Source: Sphagnum compactum (Eukaryota > Bryophyta > Sphagnopsida > Sphagnales). Taken from it: 64,000 nt of DNA. The position numbers and the translations under genes were made by a program. The notes beneath the pieces are model-generated. The model was given only the letters and a program-made list of their open reading frames with translations, searched no databases and was not told the origin of the DNA. Each line of letters starts with the position of its first letter. The stretch's first letter is position 1. Location: the NCBI GenBank assembly GCA_965153455.1, contig OZ234493.1, positions 11,956,213-12,020,212 on the forward strand, given 5' to 3'. This document shows positions 36,452-49,345 of this stretch, piece by piece.

Positions 36452-39400
36452 TTATCGGTTGGGTACAGTCCGATACTGCAGGCAAAGATCCTCTGGCTTC
36501 TTCCAAATATAAGCCCGCACTGTTGCCAGACTCATTTCCAAAGGCAATACCTAAAATTTCAACAAAAGAATGCTCAAATGTCAAAGATACATGTGATGCA
36601 AAACTCGGAAGAACTCAGTGACAAGATGGGGAGGTGCAAAAACTGACAGATCTTTTGACCAGGTCAACTGGGTGGCAGAGAACAATATTGTTGCAATACC
36701 TGATCATTACAGACAATTTCAACCACAGGTTTGACTGGTTGTTGCCAGACTCTTGAACCTGGCCTAAATGGACCATAACCATTTCCAACAGCTTGTTGGC
36801 TGCCCTGTCGCCCTGTTGTGGATGTTGTTTCAGAAACACTGTCCTCCAAGGGCTTGTCAATCACCAATTTCTCAAGCACATAATTTACCACCTGCATCCA
36901 GATGGGCATAGCAAGCACCATTTAGCCTCAAAATACTGGTCAGGTGCCCATCTCAAATACATGATGGAAACAATTGATCACTAGGGAGCAAGGAATCTAG
37001 ATTTCATCAATCTATGGGTACCTCAGACTCTTTCAAGGTTAGAAGGACAAGCACTTTACTTTGTGCATTCGAAGTATTCGGGGAGCACTTAATTTGCCCT
37101 GTGTAAGAATCTGGAGTGATGTCCCTTCACATGGTTGCAAGAAAAAGCTACACCTGTATGCAAGTTATCAGTACACACACCCACACCCAGAAAAAAATGA
37201 TTTAGAACTACAGCAATGAAGAAGATGTGGATCTCCTTATCCAACTTTGACAAGGAGAGTCAAATAATTTGAACAGATTGTTCACAGCCCTTGATAGCAG
37301 AGATTTAAGTAGTCTCAAACTCAGCAACAAAACTCTGTCTGAAGATGAAGAAAAGTACTTTGCATTCTCGCGTGGTTGCAGGCGATTGTGCAATACACAC
37401 TCCATGACCCACCATGGAAGATCTTTCTCATCCTCACTTCCATCCAATTCTGACGCTTTTTTCCGCCATGGGCCTCCCTGCCATAGCAGATATAATAAAA
37501 CCCACTCAAATCCTTATAAGGTCTGCAGCACAGAACTTGTCTAAAACTTTGCCTGGACTTCAGAAAATTGATGTGTCCTGTGTGCAGCATACCTGAGAAC
37601 CCTCTGTGATGATGGAGGGTGGAGAGGAGGTTGAAAACTCAAAAGCAGGTAAGACCAAAGGTTGGTGACTGTTAGAATCATCATGAGAGTCATCAGAGGA
37701 TGGCCGACGATCAGGATGATGCTCTCCAATCCCAGACTCTGCATCCCCATTGGCAGCAGTACTGGTGATACTACTCCTCTGTCTTCGTCGTGTCATCCAA
37801 TTTGCCATGAGACCCCTTAATGTTTCCTGACCAATATTCAACTGCAAGGTCCAACCAAGGGACAGCAGCATCCCTGAGCAGATCATTACCAACTCCACTG
37901 TAACCACAAATATCCCAAGGCTCCACAGAATAAACACATGAGACCTTCCAGGACATTTACCTTCAACTCCTCTGATGCACCAGGCACATGCAAATCAGCT
38001 GCATACATCTCGGCAGAAAAACACTGGGGTGTATCCAAATGCACAGATATGCTCCCCAGCCTCGTATCCATGGTAAACCATGCTGGCACACTTACCTGTT
38101 CCCATCATCAACCACTTTGAGAACTGCACATTGCTTGAATGATTGTATTAATCTCACAGACACACCATGACTGCAGAAGGAAATCTGCAATAAGATCTTC
38201 ATGAATACTACTGACACACCACTAAGAGTCAAAATTGGACAAAGTCCATCTATATACAAGTGCTTAGGGTTAAGGGTTTATTTACAAGTTTGATCAGGCG
38301 GATTCCCAAAAACTAAAATCACCACACACAAGTACCAAGAAGAGTTGACAGAGTGATTCTACCATTTCAAACAGCTCCTTCTCCTTGTCTTCAAATGAAA
38401 CCTGTGGCATCGATATATCAGCCCACAAACAATTTCTCTGCTGGGAAATGTTCATGCATGAGATAAATGTTTCAAGGTGCAGCAGAAGAGCCATTGATAT
38501 ACACATTGAAAAAATCAATGGAAGTGATGGCATTAAAACTGTACCTTGCCAAAGTCTGTAATCACAGTCCCCCGTGTGATCTCCCAGAGCTTCACATTGC
38601 CTGTGGCATCCTACAGACAAACACCAGCACAATCATTTGGTGCATTTCATCTCCATTCTCCTGTGCATAGACAGATACCTTGAAAAAGCCAGCACATCCA
38701 GAAGGAGCTGCAGTCTCTATTCACCTTAACACATTAGGAATATGCAAGGAGATGCATTTCAGAGCAGGAATATTTCGGCGCTGCAAATTCTCATCACAAG
38801 TATAAATCCTAGGGGTGCTTTTGAAACACATATGTATTCTATGTTCCTTATTGTAGGCCTGTGAAAGCAGTAGTTATTTGTTAGCACTCACACAACTGCT
38901 CATCAAAGGCTAATCACATATTCTGAGAGTTTCACAGACCTTTGTAAGCACATGTCGCCGATCATTCAGAATTGAATGACGCACAATACCAGCTGTCCCC
39001 GGAATTGTTGAAGTAGGATGAGTATACAAAGCAACCTTCAAAACACACACACCCCCAAAACACCCCCATCACAACCAACCAACCAAACCCATCCAAGGAA
39101 CAAATTCAGTCTTATTAGAATTTGCTTCTCACCCTGTCTTCAATCAACTCCTTTTGTGAATGGATTCATGCAAACTTCTAGGACCGACCCAATTGAACAG
39201 CATCATGGGCAGCAAGTTGGAAATGTTGAGAGGACAATGTGAAGATGAAAATAATATGTTGCCAATCCAACAATGATTAGGATTTTGACCATACCCATAG
39301 GTGGAAAACATGTGAACAATGCAAACAAATAACTCTCATGAAAATCAAGAAATCAAGAAATCTCCATGCTCATCGTTAGGAAAGCCAGAATAAGGTACAA

Positions 39401-42400
39401 AACATTTTTTCTTGAAGTCAAAGAAAGAATTCCAGATAAGGCCTGAAGAACTGGGAAGGGGCAAAACACACCCAACAGGAGAGAACTCAAACAAAGAACA
39501 ATCAAACTAGCAGCATGAACAAAAGTGACCATCTCTAACTTGTTCAGTGACCATCTGTAAGCAATTTATCTATCGCAATGTACCCACTGACTTCATCAGC
39601 TCCCTACAGTGGGTATTGGCCAGTGCAACCACAAACCTGCATACTGAGTTTCTCTTGTATGCCTGGAAGTGACAGGAAGACTCAAGCATGATTACTGGCT
39701 AGCAACTAACACCATAGAAGGGGAAAACACATAGACAAGCAGAGGGAAAAAAAGAAAAAAGAGAACAGGAAAAAAGAAGAAAAAAACAAAGACTAACAGA
39801 AAATGGGGGAAATAGAAACAAGGACCAAGTGGACTTCAAAAAGATCCCCACTTGCAAGACTCTATACAGAATCATTAGGAAGACTCCAAACACTGAAATT
39901 CCAAAAAGAAATTTCTCTTTATGGAGCAACCCTCTAGTCCTCTTTAAGAGAATATTTAGAGGGTAGCGTTTTTCTTCACAAGGATGATTTAAGACTGACC
40001 ATTGGAGAAAAAAGAAAACTCTAGAACTACAAAGCCTCGATACAACAAAATGTAATTCTGCCATATCCTATAATGCCAAGAGAGAGATTGAAAAAAGAGG
40101 AGAGAATACAAAGTGACTCACAGGTGCAGAGCCGTCCATGCATGCACGCGCACGTGTGAATGGAAGGGAGCCAGCAACAAATGTGCTAGCCCTTTGAAAA
40201 GACTTGAGAGAAGCTCGTTCCTGAGATGGCCATTTGTTGAGTGCTGAGTCTGTAGTGGTCACCCACAACCACTCATCTCCCTGCAATGTCAACCGAAGTA
40301 CTGGTTGCTGCTCTGTACACAGCAACGTGCTCTCCCGTGTAGCCAAATCTGTCATGTACACCTACAAATAGCACCATTTGTTTTTTTGGCATTGAGAACA
40401 CGGAGGCCAGAAACCACTATATAGCTCATAGTGTTCAGCAGATTCAAAAGAAGGCAACTTTCAATGCAGAGAAAATGTCTTGAGACCATGGAAACTACCA
40501 GACACATGAGAATTGCAAATGTGGTTTTATGCATTGTCCCAGGAGTTCAGATTAAGTACATCGTCACACAGATAGTGAACAAATAATGAAGCCTCTCTCT
40601 TACCGAAAGATCTTTGCCTCCACTGTACACATGGCTAAATGAAGGGGTGCTAGCCAAAGTCCACACAGAATCTGTATGCACTGCATACGAATGCACACAA
40701 CGCTGCTGGCCCAAATCCCAAAGTCTGCAACATCTCCAAGATACAGCACACAAGTCAATGTACTCTAGACCAGAAATTTCTGGCACTTCGGGCACAGAAA
40801 CAGATTGCTCTTTTGATTGCCTATCCTTCTGTTTTGCTTTTTCCTTGTTGACTGAAATAAAGGACACTACTACTACTGTATGTTTGAAAAAAAGCTTGTA
40901 GACCTAGACTTTGTAGACCTAGACTCTTGCACTCACAGGGGAAGCACAATTCAGAACCCATGGAGACAGTCGAAAAAAAGATGCACACCGTATGATGGAG
41001 TCTGATGATCCTGACAAACACAACCTGCCTCCAACAAACACCACAATTCCCACTTATTGTGTCACTTCAAAGTCAAGGCCACATGAAATACATTAGACCC
41101 ACAAGCATGTTGGGTGTCACTTATGGCACCCATATGTTGGATAGAGTCACAGAAAGCCCTTTGGACAAAAGTCATCAACAGGAACTAACTGTCCAAAACT
41201 AATCTTCCAAAAAGGTAAAAACAAAACTGTACCTGCCAGTAGGGTCCAAAAGAAGGGCTCGCACGTTGTCTGTGTGTCCCTTCAACTTCATTTGCTTTGC
41301 TCCACTTCTTGGATCCCACACTCTCACAGCCTGTACAGTATCACAGAAAGTCAACACACATCCTGCATACTCCAAGGCAGAGAAGGAAGACAAAGGTATC
41401 ATCATCATCAAGCATTAAAACCCTCTGCAACAAACTTTGCAGTGGCAACCACTGATCACAAAGAAGATTAAAGAAAACACAGTCTTATTCTCCGTTTGAC
41501 AACTTACCTTTTCGGTGCCCCCTGAAACGAGTAAGGTGCCAGAATCATTCATGGCCAATGCATACACCGACTCTTTGTGTCCCTTGGCTGGAATGGGGGC
41601 ATAACTGTTTGCCAGCATGGCCCCAGAAGCATTGCCAGTGCTGTTTGCAGTGGATAACCTTTCAGCAGGTAATGCCAAACCTGATGGGAAGCCATCATAC
41701 CTGCCCTCACTACCAGCTTCACTTGAAGCCCTTGCAAGTGGCACCATTGCTGCCTCCAAATCCCATATGAACACCTCACAGCCCAGTCCACCAGATGCCA
41801 CAATGTTGCTCTGCAGCATATGAAAAACAACACAATGATCACACTAAGGATTCTATTTCTCGATCTAGCAGCTGCTTCAGTTATTTCCAAAACCAACAAG
41901 CGACGCCTGAAAAGTTCAAATACCTTTGCAATGCAAAACCTCATCATTCGACCACAAGAATGGGTTGAGAACAAAATAGAGAACATCTGGTCTTGTGTAA
42001 TCCACTACAGTCTCACATACTACAGTCCATAGTATTGTTCTCAGCTAGACATGGAGGTTAATGACAAGTTTCTCATCTTTGCGTTAAATAATCACAAGCC
42101 ATCAAGGCAACACATTGTTAGGACAAAACCTCTTCAAGATCTCAAATTTTCCACGGTCCAGTTTTGTTCAGAAACTATCAGCGTCTCATAGAACAAGATC
42201 TGTGAAAAATAGCAACATATAAATGCTAGGTCATACAGAACAGTGGCTCCAAGTGAATAAATAACTACACAGTTCAAACAAGGAAATACAACATCCTTAC
42301 CTGGTGTGCAGATGCAAGTGATGTGACATAATCAGAATGCTGCCGAAATGTTCGAGTGCACTCCCCATCATTGGCATATGCTCGCCATGTCTGCAAATCA

Positions 42401-43421
42401 AAACCTCAACCACACTGAAATGAGTGTGTACCACCCACCAACCCACCAAATAGCTCCTCCCCCCATGCTGCAACCATGTGCAGTTGAAAGGGAATACCAG
42501 CCAACAGAAAATGATAATAACAATACTATAAAAATTCACACTTTTGTGCATTGTCTACATGCCGATTTGGTTCAACGACCTTTCAATAACTCTCTGGAAC
42601 ACTTTACCCAAAGGACAAAAGGGCAGTAGAAATTCTGCAGGCAAGAGAATATACCTTGAGTGTAGTATCAGAGGAGCAAGACACCAAAGTATCATTACTC
42701 GTCACTATAACATCATTCACCTGCCAAAATGGTTCAACATGTACAGAGTTAGAATTGGATGCAAAGTGGGGAGAAAAAAACCAACCCCGTTCACACGTGA
42801 ACCATGCATGCATGACCCTCCGAACATAGAAAGTCAAATTGTCACTAGTCGCATAACCATAAAACTCCACTCTATTTTACATTGCCTTTTTCACATGCAA
42901 CATGAGCAGAGAGTCTGTGGGTAGGTCATCACTGTTTGTTATAACAATGATCCACATACGAAAGAACAACAACAACACTGCGGAGCATGTGCTCTATACC
43001 CAATCAACATGAGACTCAAATGTAACCCCACAAACAGCACCCTCATTGCCCAATTCCCATCTCTTCAAAGTCCCATCACGGCTGCCACTGAACAAATAGT
43101 GTCCGCCATCGCCACCACCTCCCGGAGCATCCACACCCGGTAGTATCAGACAATTAACCCCTGAGCAGTGCTGCATCAACCCAGGAAAAAAAAAAAAAAA
43201 AAAAACCCATCATTACCACCAATCTTCTTTCAGATTCCAAACACTCCCAACTGAAGAAGAAATTCATAATCCAGAAAAGCCAAACATCTCTGCCTCTAGA
43301 ATTCTGGGACCATTTGCACAGCAGTACTTACACTCCTGGCTCCCCTGGTCTGTCTTTCACTTCGTCTAAGAAACCCTAAAATGGGCTGCAACAGCACTTC
43401 AACACTAAAATCCTCAACCAT
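36452..43421 (-). CDS. WDR48: WDR48 (UAF1) homologue, WD40 plus DUF3337, complete
   Basis: In animals WDR48 activates the deubiquitinases USP1, USP12 and USP46; the plant homologue is a single-copy WD40 protein. Exons: 43421-43332, 43170-43000, 42720-42655, 42390-42301, 41810-41508, 41330-41233, 40724-40604, 40361-40122, 39035-38940, 38610-38545, 38401-38363, 38095-37961, 37841-37593, 36891-36700, 36550-36452; 684 aa with every phase consistent, close to the family's length. WD40 signatures include FSGSRDGTLKRWEL, SCSSDTTLK, ASGGLGCEVFIWDLEAA, VSGGTEK, VRVWDPRSG and YSGGKDLS. The family-specific LNDRRHVLTKDATGNVKLWE and NIGQETLRGLMANW follow. The DUF3337 C-terminus contains PLEMSLATVRAYIWK. 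Exon 1 starts at the only in-frame ATG. Intron 8 carries dispersed hairpin copy 3. Confidence 0.95.
39510..39700 (-). repeat. Dispersed hairpin repeat, copy 3, in WDR48 intron 8
   Basis: This copy has a perfect 9-bp stem, TACCCACTG (39581-39589) and CAGTGGGTA (39607-39615), around ACTTCATCAGCTCCCTA. It continues with CTGCATACTGAGTTTCTCTTG and AAGACTCAAGCATGAT, matching the 63.9-kb copy. It lies wholly within the intron at 39036-40121. Confidence 0.8.
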
Positions 43422-43824
43422 GTAGGTCCTTGGCAGTGCGCTACTGCAAACCCTAAAACCTATTTCCTAAGCTTTTGCCAATGCTGTGAACTGGTTGCAA
43501 ATCCCGAGAGTACCCAATTGCTGTCTCATCACAAACTAGCAGCAGCAACTACTGCGAAGAAGATTTTTCTCACTAGAACCTTGGCATCATTGGAGTCCCG
43601 CAGCACGTATGTGAGTCTTCTCTCCTTCCGCGGGCGCGAGGCGTTCGCATTGTTTCCCGCGCTGCCCACCCGATGCATACCTACTCTGGAAACACACCAC
43701 CCTCCCCCCCCCCCCGCCTTACCCTTTCTCCTAACTCATAGCACAAACAAAAAAGATTAAAAAACCCTCTCTCACCTTCTCTCCTTCTTCCCCACCCCCC
43801 CCCCTTTGATGGGTCTTCCCGTCT

Positions 43825-43855
<31 letters not shown>

Positions 43856-44229
43856 TTCCTGATTTCTATTCTTCTCAAATCTCTAAACTCCTCTTCTTCC
43901 CGTTCTTCTCTCTTGCAGTTCTAACTTCCTTCTCCTCCTCTTCCTCTTTTTCTTTTTACTTTCGCTTTCCCACTTCCCCACTTCCCCACTTCTTCTCCCA
44001 AATGGTTCTCACCAAACAAACCTGGAAAGCACACACAGATCAGGCCAATTTCAAGCACCCCCGGAAAAACCCACAACACATAATCGAATCCTGCAACAAC
44101 AAAATTGAGTTAACTGCTGATTGATGCAACCCAACACGATTTCCGACAGCTGCTGCAACGAAAGCTCGCAAAGACACGCGCGCTGCGGGAAAGTGGAGAC
44201 CCACACGCGCGCGGACCGAGAGAAGGGAG
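43422..44229 (-). promoter_or_regulatory. WDR48 leader and promoter region
   Basis: Telo-boxes (AAACCCTAA) occur at about 43371 and 43447. Two poly(C) runs and a long pyrimidine-rich tract (43700-43990) precede a higher-GC stretch around 44160-44220. The promoter abuts the start of the satellite at about 44230. The transcription start is probably in the 43.7-44.2 kb interval but is not fixed by sequence. Confidence 0.5.
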
Positions 44230-44577
44230 GGACATAGAGCGATCGAGGGTTTTGCACACTAGGTAGGTAGGTACGTAGACCTAGCCTACTAAAGGAATAT
44301 ACCTACTACCTACGACCTAACAAGCCTACCTGTGAATTACACTGCCTATAAACCTACCTGTCACCATGGTCCTTTTTTTACACCTGAGGTGAGCAGGCTA
44401 ACTTCGTCATTGGTTAAAGTTGTAACTTTGGGTTAAAATATGAAAGTAGGCAGGTTTAGAATGAAGAGAAGAGAGGAGAAATTTAGGGTTTTGCACACTA
44501 TGTTGATCTAGCCTACTACTCTAGGGACTTACTTATGACCTTATGACTTTTGGATAGGGGAATTTTTTTTACATATA

Positions 44578-44732
44578 AATACATATTGGAAAAACACCCG
44601 GGCAAAGGAACAAGAGAAGGAAATAAAATAAAATTTGAAGTCCAAACAAAAGACCACACCTAAAAACGCAAAACACACAATGGGGAGCTTTAAGAGGAGA
44701 AATAAAAAAACCTAGGACCTAAACCCCATCAC
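44578..44732 (+). repeat. 155-bp direct repeat, left copy
   Basis: Nearly identical (about 96%) to 44992-45146. It contains ACAAGAGAAGGAAATAAAAT, CCAAACAAAAGACCACACC and CACAATGGGGAGCTTTAAG, ending CCTAGGACCTAAACCCCATCAC. With its partner it could be the terminal repeat of a very short LTR-like (TRIM) insertion, but no TG/CA ends or primer-binding site were confirmed. Confidence 0.9.
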
Positions 44733-44991
44733 AAGAGTCAAGGTCAGACATTCAACAACCTTAGGGTATATTTGCCGTCTCCGGTCTATTCCCATGGTCA
44801 GTTGTATGTTGTTATTTCACGGGTCACAAGTAATGCAAACATCAAGATTTTCAACGGCCAGGGTCCCGATAGATACATGCGAAATGTCGTATATAAAGAG
44901 GTTTTGGAACTGTACTTTGTAGTTGTAATTTTGTAATATGTATCGTCAAATGCACACAAACCTGTGCATTAGGCACGGAGTTCAGACTAGT

Positions 44992-45146
44992 GAATACATA
45001 AAGGGAAAACACTCGGGCAAGGGAACAAGAGAAGGAAATAAAATAAAATTTGAAGTCCAAACAAAAGACCACACCCAAAAACGCAAAACACACAATGGGG
45101 AGCTTTAAGAGGAGAAATGAAAAAACCTAGGACCTAAACCCCATCA
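44992..45146 (+). repeat. 155-bp direct repeat, right copy
   Basis: Second copy of the 44578-44732 segment, same orientation, 259 bp apart. The intervening DNA contains a TATA-like GTATATAAAGAGG at about 44889. The high identity against a decayed satellite background indicates a recent duplication. Confidence 0.9.
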
Positions 45147-48100
45147 CTAGTTGTAGGAAGCAAATTGTGCAAGGAAATGGGCGAAAAACCTAGAAGGACA
45201 CCAAGCCTAAAAGACGCCTCTCTTACTACTAGGATTACCCATCGCAAGATAATGGCAACCTAAACTTTTTAAAGAGCCATCGACACCCTTTGCTTATAAA
45301 ATGAACATAAAATCAAAAGAGTAGGATCGCCAGAACCCTTTGTTGACCATGCCATGTTGACACATCGATGAAAAAAATCGTGAACTTATTGGTCGAAACA
45401 TCTAAATATTTTTACTATTAGAGGGATGAAATCATTTTCATGGTGTTGGTTGTGATATGACATAACCCTTGCCTAAAGTACAATCATCGTGGTCACTCCC
45501 CACAAAAAAGTGACTCACGAAACAAGATTTGCACAAATTGGGTTAGCAATGATTATGTTTACCAAAGTGCAAATATCATCTGTTATAAACACAATATCCA
45601 TTCATCGTTGCGATGATTAGAGAGATAATGTCAAAAGAACATGAGTTTGCTCACACAAAATATAAAACTCGACATCCTTAGTAATGGAGGTGAAGGAATT
45701 TCGAATTGCATCATGTGTGCCAATGTGTTCTCCCCCATGAGCACAATCAAGTAGGTGTATCCTTGTCAAATGTATGGGTTGGCCCCATATGCATTGAAAA
45801 AAAAACATGAGCTATAAGATGGGGAAGACCCAATCTAATGCATAGTGTTGAGGAGAAAATGTTATAGGCCATCCTAAAATCTTCAAATTAAGATATTTTA
45901 TTATTTTCAAAATCTTCAAACCTTAAATTAAATACAAAAGAATGAAAGTTTCTAAAACTAATCTACGAATAACTTTTGCAATCTGCAATCAATACTTATA
46001 AATAAATTCAAGAAAACTTTTACAACTTTACAAAACACAAATGTGTGAACAAGAATTCAAATTTGAAATGAACCTAAATTTTGCAAAACTAAATTAATCT
46101 TGAAACTTAAAACATATGAATGTATTAATTTTCTTATGTCCAAAACTCTATAAATGTTATTTAGATTTTTTGTTGAAAAATAATATTTGATAAATCCAAC
46201 TAGTAAATTGGCTAATAATCAACATGATTGGTGAGTAAACTAAATGATTATATAATAATCTATATTACAATTTCAAATTTATAGTTATTCAAACTATAAA
46301 TACTAGTGATCTTAGTTTAATAAATTCTAACCCTTAACAACCTTACAAACCTACTTATGACCTACACTACTTACAATCCTATTCATGTCATCATGTCCTT
46401 TTTCACACTTGAGGTGAATGGGCTAAATTCATCATTTGTTAAATTAATAATTTTGGGCTAAAATATGAAAATGGGTAGGTTTTAAGGAAAGGAGAAACTT
46501 TTGCACATTATGTTGACTTAGCCTACTATAATAACCTACCTACCTACTACTTTTGACTTTATAAACATACCTATGACTTGCATTGCAAACCTATTTGTCA
46601 CTAGGTCATTTCACACTTGAGGTGAGCTAAAATCATCGTTATGTGTAATCATCGATTATGTGTCCATAAATCATTTAAAACCTTATTCACACAAATGAAA
46701 AAAATGAAGGACAGGTGACGCAACTTGCAAAACCAAAATTTTGTTAAATTTGTTAATTATGGGCTAAAATATGAAAGTGGGAACAATATAAAGTTTAGGG
46801 GAAAGAGAGATATTGAGGGTTTTGCACATTGCGCAAACCTAGCCTATTTTAAGAACTTAACTACTTATGATTACATTACAAACCTACTTGTCACTAGGTC
46901 CTAAAATCACCCTTGAGGTAAGTTAAATTCATTGTCATATTCAGTCATCTATGTGTCCATAATCCATTTTTATTCTTGTTCGCATGGACAAAAACATGCA
47001 ATGACAAATGATGCAATTTGTAATCTATGTCAAAATTTGTTAAAATTGTAATTATGTATTAAAATCTTAAAGTGGAATGAGTTTGAGTTATAGGGAACAA
47101 AAAGAAGAGATCAAAGGTTTTGTACACTACTTAAACTTAGCTTATTCTATGAACCTACTTCTAACTTAGAGTTGTAAAACCTTTTTGTCACCATGCCATT
47201 TTCAAAGTTGAATGAAATTCATCATGTGTCCAATCACCCACATGTCCATTAAGCATACTCTTGTTCACATGGACAAGAAAAATGAAAGTACAAGTGATGT
47301 ACATTTTAATTATATGGGTCAAAATTTGTTAAATTAAATTGTGGGCTAAAGTATGAAGTCAAGAAAGTTTGGGTTTTAGGAAGATGAAAAAAGTCAAGGG
47401 TTTTACACATCATGTAGACCTAGCTCCTATTCTAAAAACCTACTTATTACATACACTACAAATCCACCCTATCACTATATCACTTGAGGTGGGGGGGGTG
47501 TAAGCATAATAAAGTAAACACATATTTTACCTTATCAAGGTTAGTTGTAAATACATTGAAAACTTAACAACAAAACCATGGGTAAAGTTATTGTACATTG
47601 AATGTTTTTACATCAATGATTAAAAACAAAATAATTTTTCATTATTGTGGATTCGTTTTCAAATTTTAATGCTTAAGTAATTAGAAATATGTTTTTCAAA
47701 ATACAAATAACTTTTGCAATTTATTTTTTGTAATGTGAGTTTTCGTAAAATATGTGTCAAATAGGTTCTAACAAATTAAAAATAAATAAATAATTTGATC
47801 ATCCTATGAATAATACAATGATTTCTTAATTTTAACCTTGTATAAATATATATTAATTAAATATTGTGTCAAAGGCTCCACAAATTTACCATCCAATAGA
47901 TGAGGATTTTTTTGTTTACTTTCAAAACTTATTTGTTCTTAATGTTTTGGAAATCAATTTTTTAAAAGGTAACAAAGGGGACATAGGGTTTTCTATCATT
48001 CTTACACCCATTTTTAAGTTATTTATTATTATCATATGCAAAATATAGGATAAAAGTGAGAAGGCATGAAGTGGAATAATTTATTTATTTTTCTTTTACC

Positions 48101-49019
48101 ATGCCACCCTAAACTAAATTCATTGTTATGTCCAATCATCTGTGTGTCCATAAACCATTTTGTTCATGTGAATGAAAAAAATGAAATAACATTTTATGCA
48201 ACTTGTTAAATTTTTTATTATGAACCTAAATATCAAATGGGGAGCGTTTAAAATTTAGGGAGGAAAAAAAAGATTAAAGGTTTTGAACACCACATGTAGA
48301 CTTAAACTATACTAGTACAAAAGTTGGGTGAAAATCACAAATCACTAACCTAAATCATTATGCAAATTTTAAAATGAAATAAGTTCACTCACCTTAGTCA
48401 TTTCACTTTATTTAAAATTATGTCATTACAACATCATTATGTAATCATCATGTTTCACTACAAATTAACATAATACACTATTAATTCAAGTAATTAATTA
48501 CAATAGATAGATTTTTTCATGTTGTTTTAAATACCCTAGATTGTTTTACCACACACCATCATAAGTTATTTCAAGTTATTTTACCTTACATTATTTTTGA
48601 CTATTTTAAGTTATTTTACCTTACATTACCTTGGTTTATTATTGATTATTATTTTTGTTTATACGCTTTGGGCCACCATTCCTGGTAGGTCGCCTTATTT
48701 TTTATTCAAATTTTTGCTTAAATGTTTCAAATAGTCCTTACCTGATGCATCTCCACATTCTTATCATTATAAATGACACCTGTTGGCTTAACCCAGACTT
48801 AGAATTTTTTTCAGCTCAATAAAGTTGGATAACCAAATACGGAATGGCTTTTGAACTCATAACCATGCAATCATATAGAACTTCATAATTATTCATAATG
48901 GTTAGATTGCTAAATTTTAAGTTATTTTGACCGATGTTATTTTTTATTATCATATGCACTACTAAAAAACATGGTCGAACACCACTACGCACTTCCACTC
49001 AAATCCAATTTGAGTGAAA

Positions 49020-49345
49020 TGGGACTACCCCATTCCACTGTTCATGGATTATAGTGAAAGTGACATTACAATGTCACCTTCTTGACTATCTAAATGGGTG
49101 GGGCTTGTGCTATTCCACCATACATAGATTGTAGTGGAAGGCAAATGTGACAATGTTACCTTTTTTACTATTTAAGTAGAATGGGGCTTGAGTTAGTATA
49201 CAATATATCAACTATAGTGAAAGGCACCATGATTATGTCATCTTTTAGATTACATAATTAAATGGAATGTGACTCGATGTCATTCCACCATATAGACTTA
49301 TAATAGAAAGCAATTGTGATACCACCCATTTCTTGGTGCTTGAGT
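49020..49345. repeat. Four-copy tandem repeat, about 84 bp
   Basis: Units with GGGGCTTG-GCTATTCCACCATACATAGATTGTAGTGGAAGGCA followed by GTGACAATGTCACCTT start near 49020, 49097, 49186 and 49272. Identity is about 70-75%. They may be subterminal repeats of the candidate CACTA element. Confidence 0.75.

Larger units (their letters stand above)
44230..48310. repeat. Diverged satellite array, 200-300-bp unit, interrupted
   Basis: The unit reads GGGTTTTGCACAC, TAGCCTAC, ACCTACTTATGAC, ACATTACAAACCTAC, TGTCAC-ATGTCC, ACACTTGAGGTGAGC, AAATTCATC, then (in long units) GTGTCCATAAACCATT and GTGATGCAACTTG, then GGGCTAAAATATGAAAG. The GAGGTGAG landmark lies near 44383, 46411, 46615, 46912, 47203 (decayed) and 47487. 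A partial unit lies at 48095-48310. The array is broken by unrelated DNA at about 44560-46320. Short and long unit variants coexist. Confidence 0.85.
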
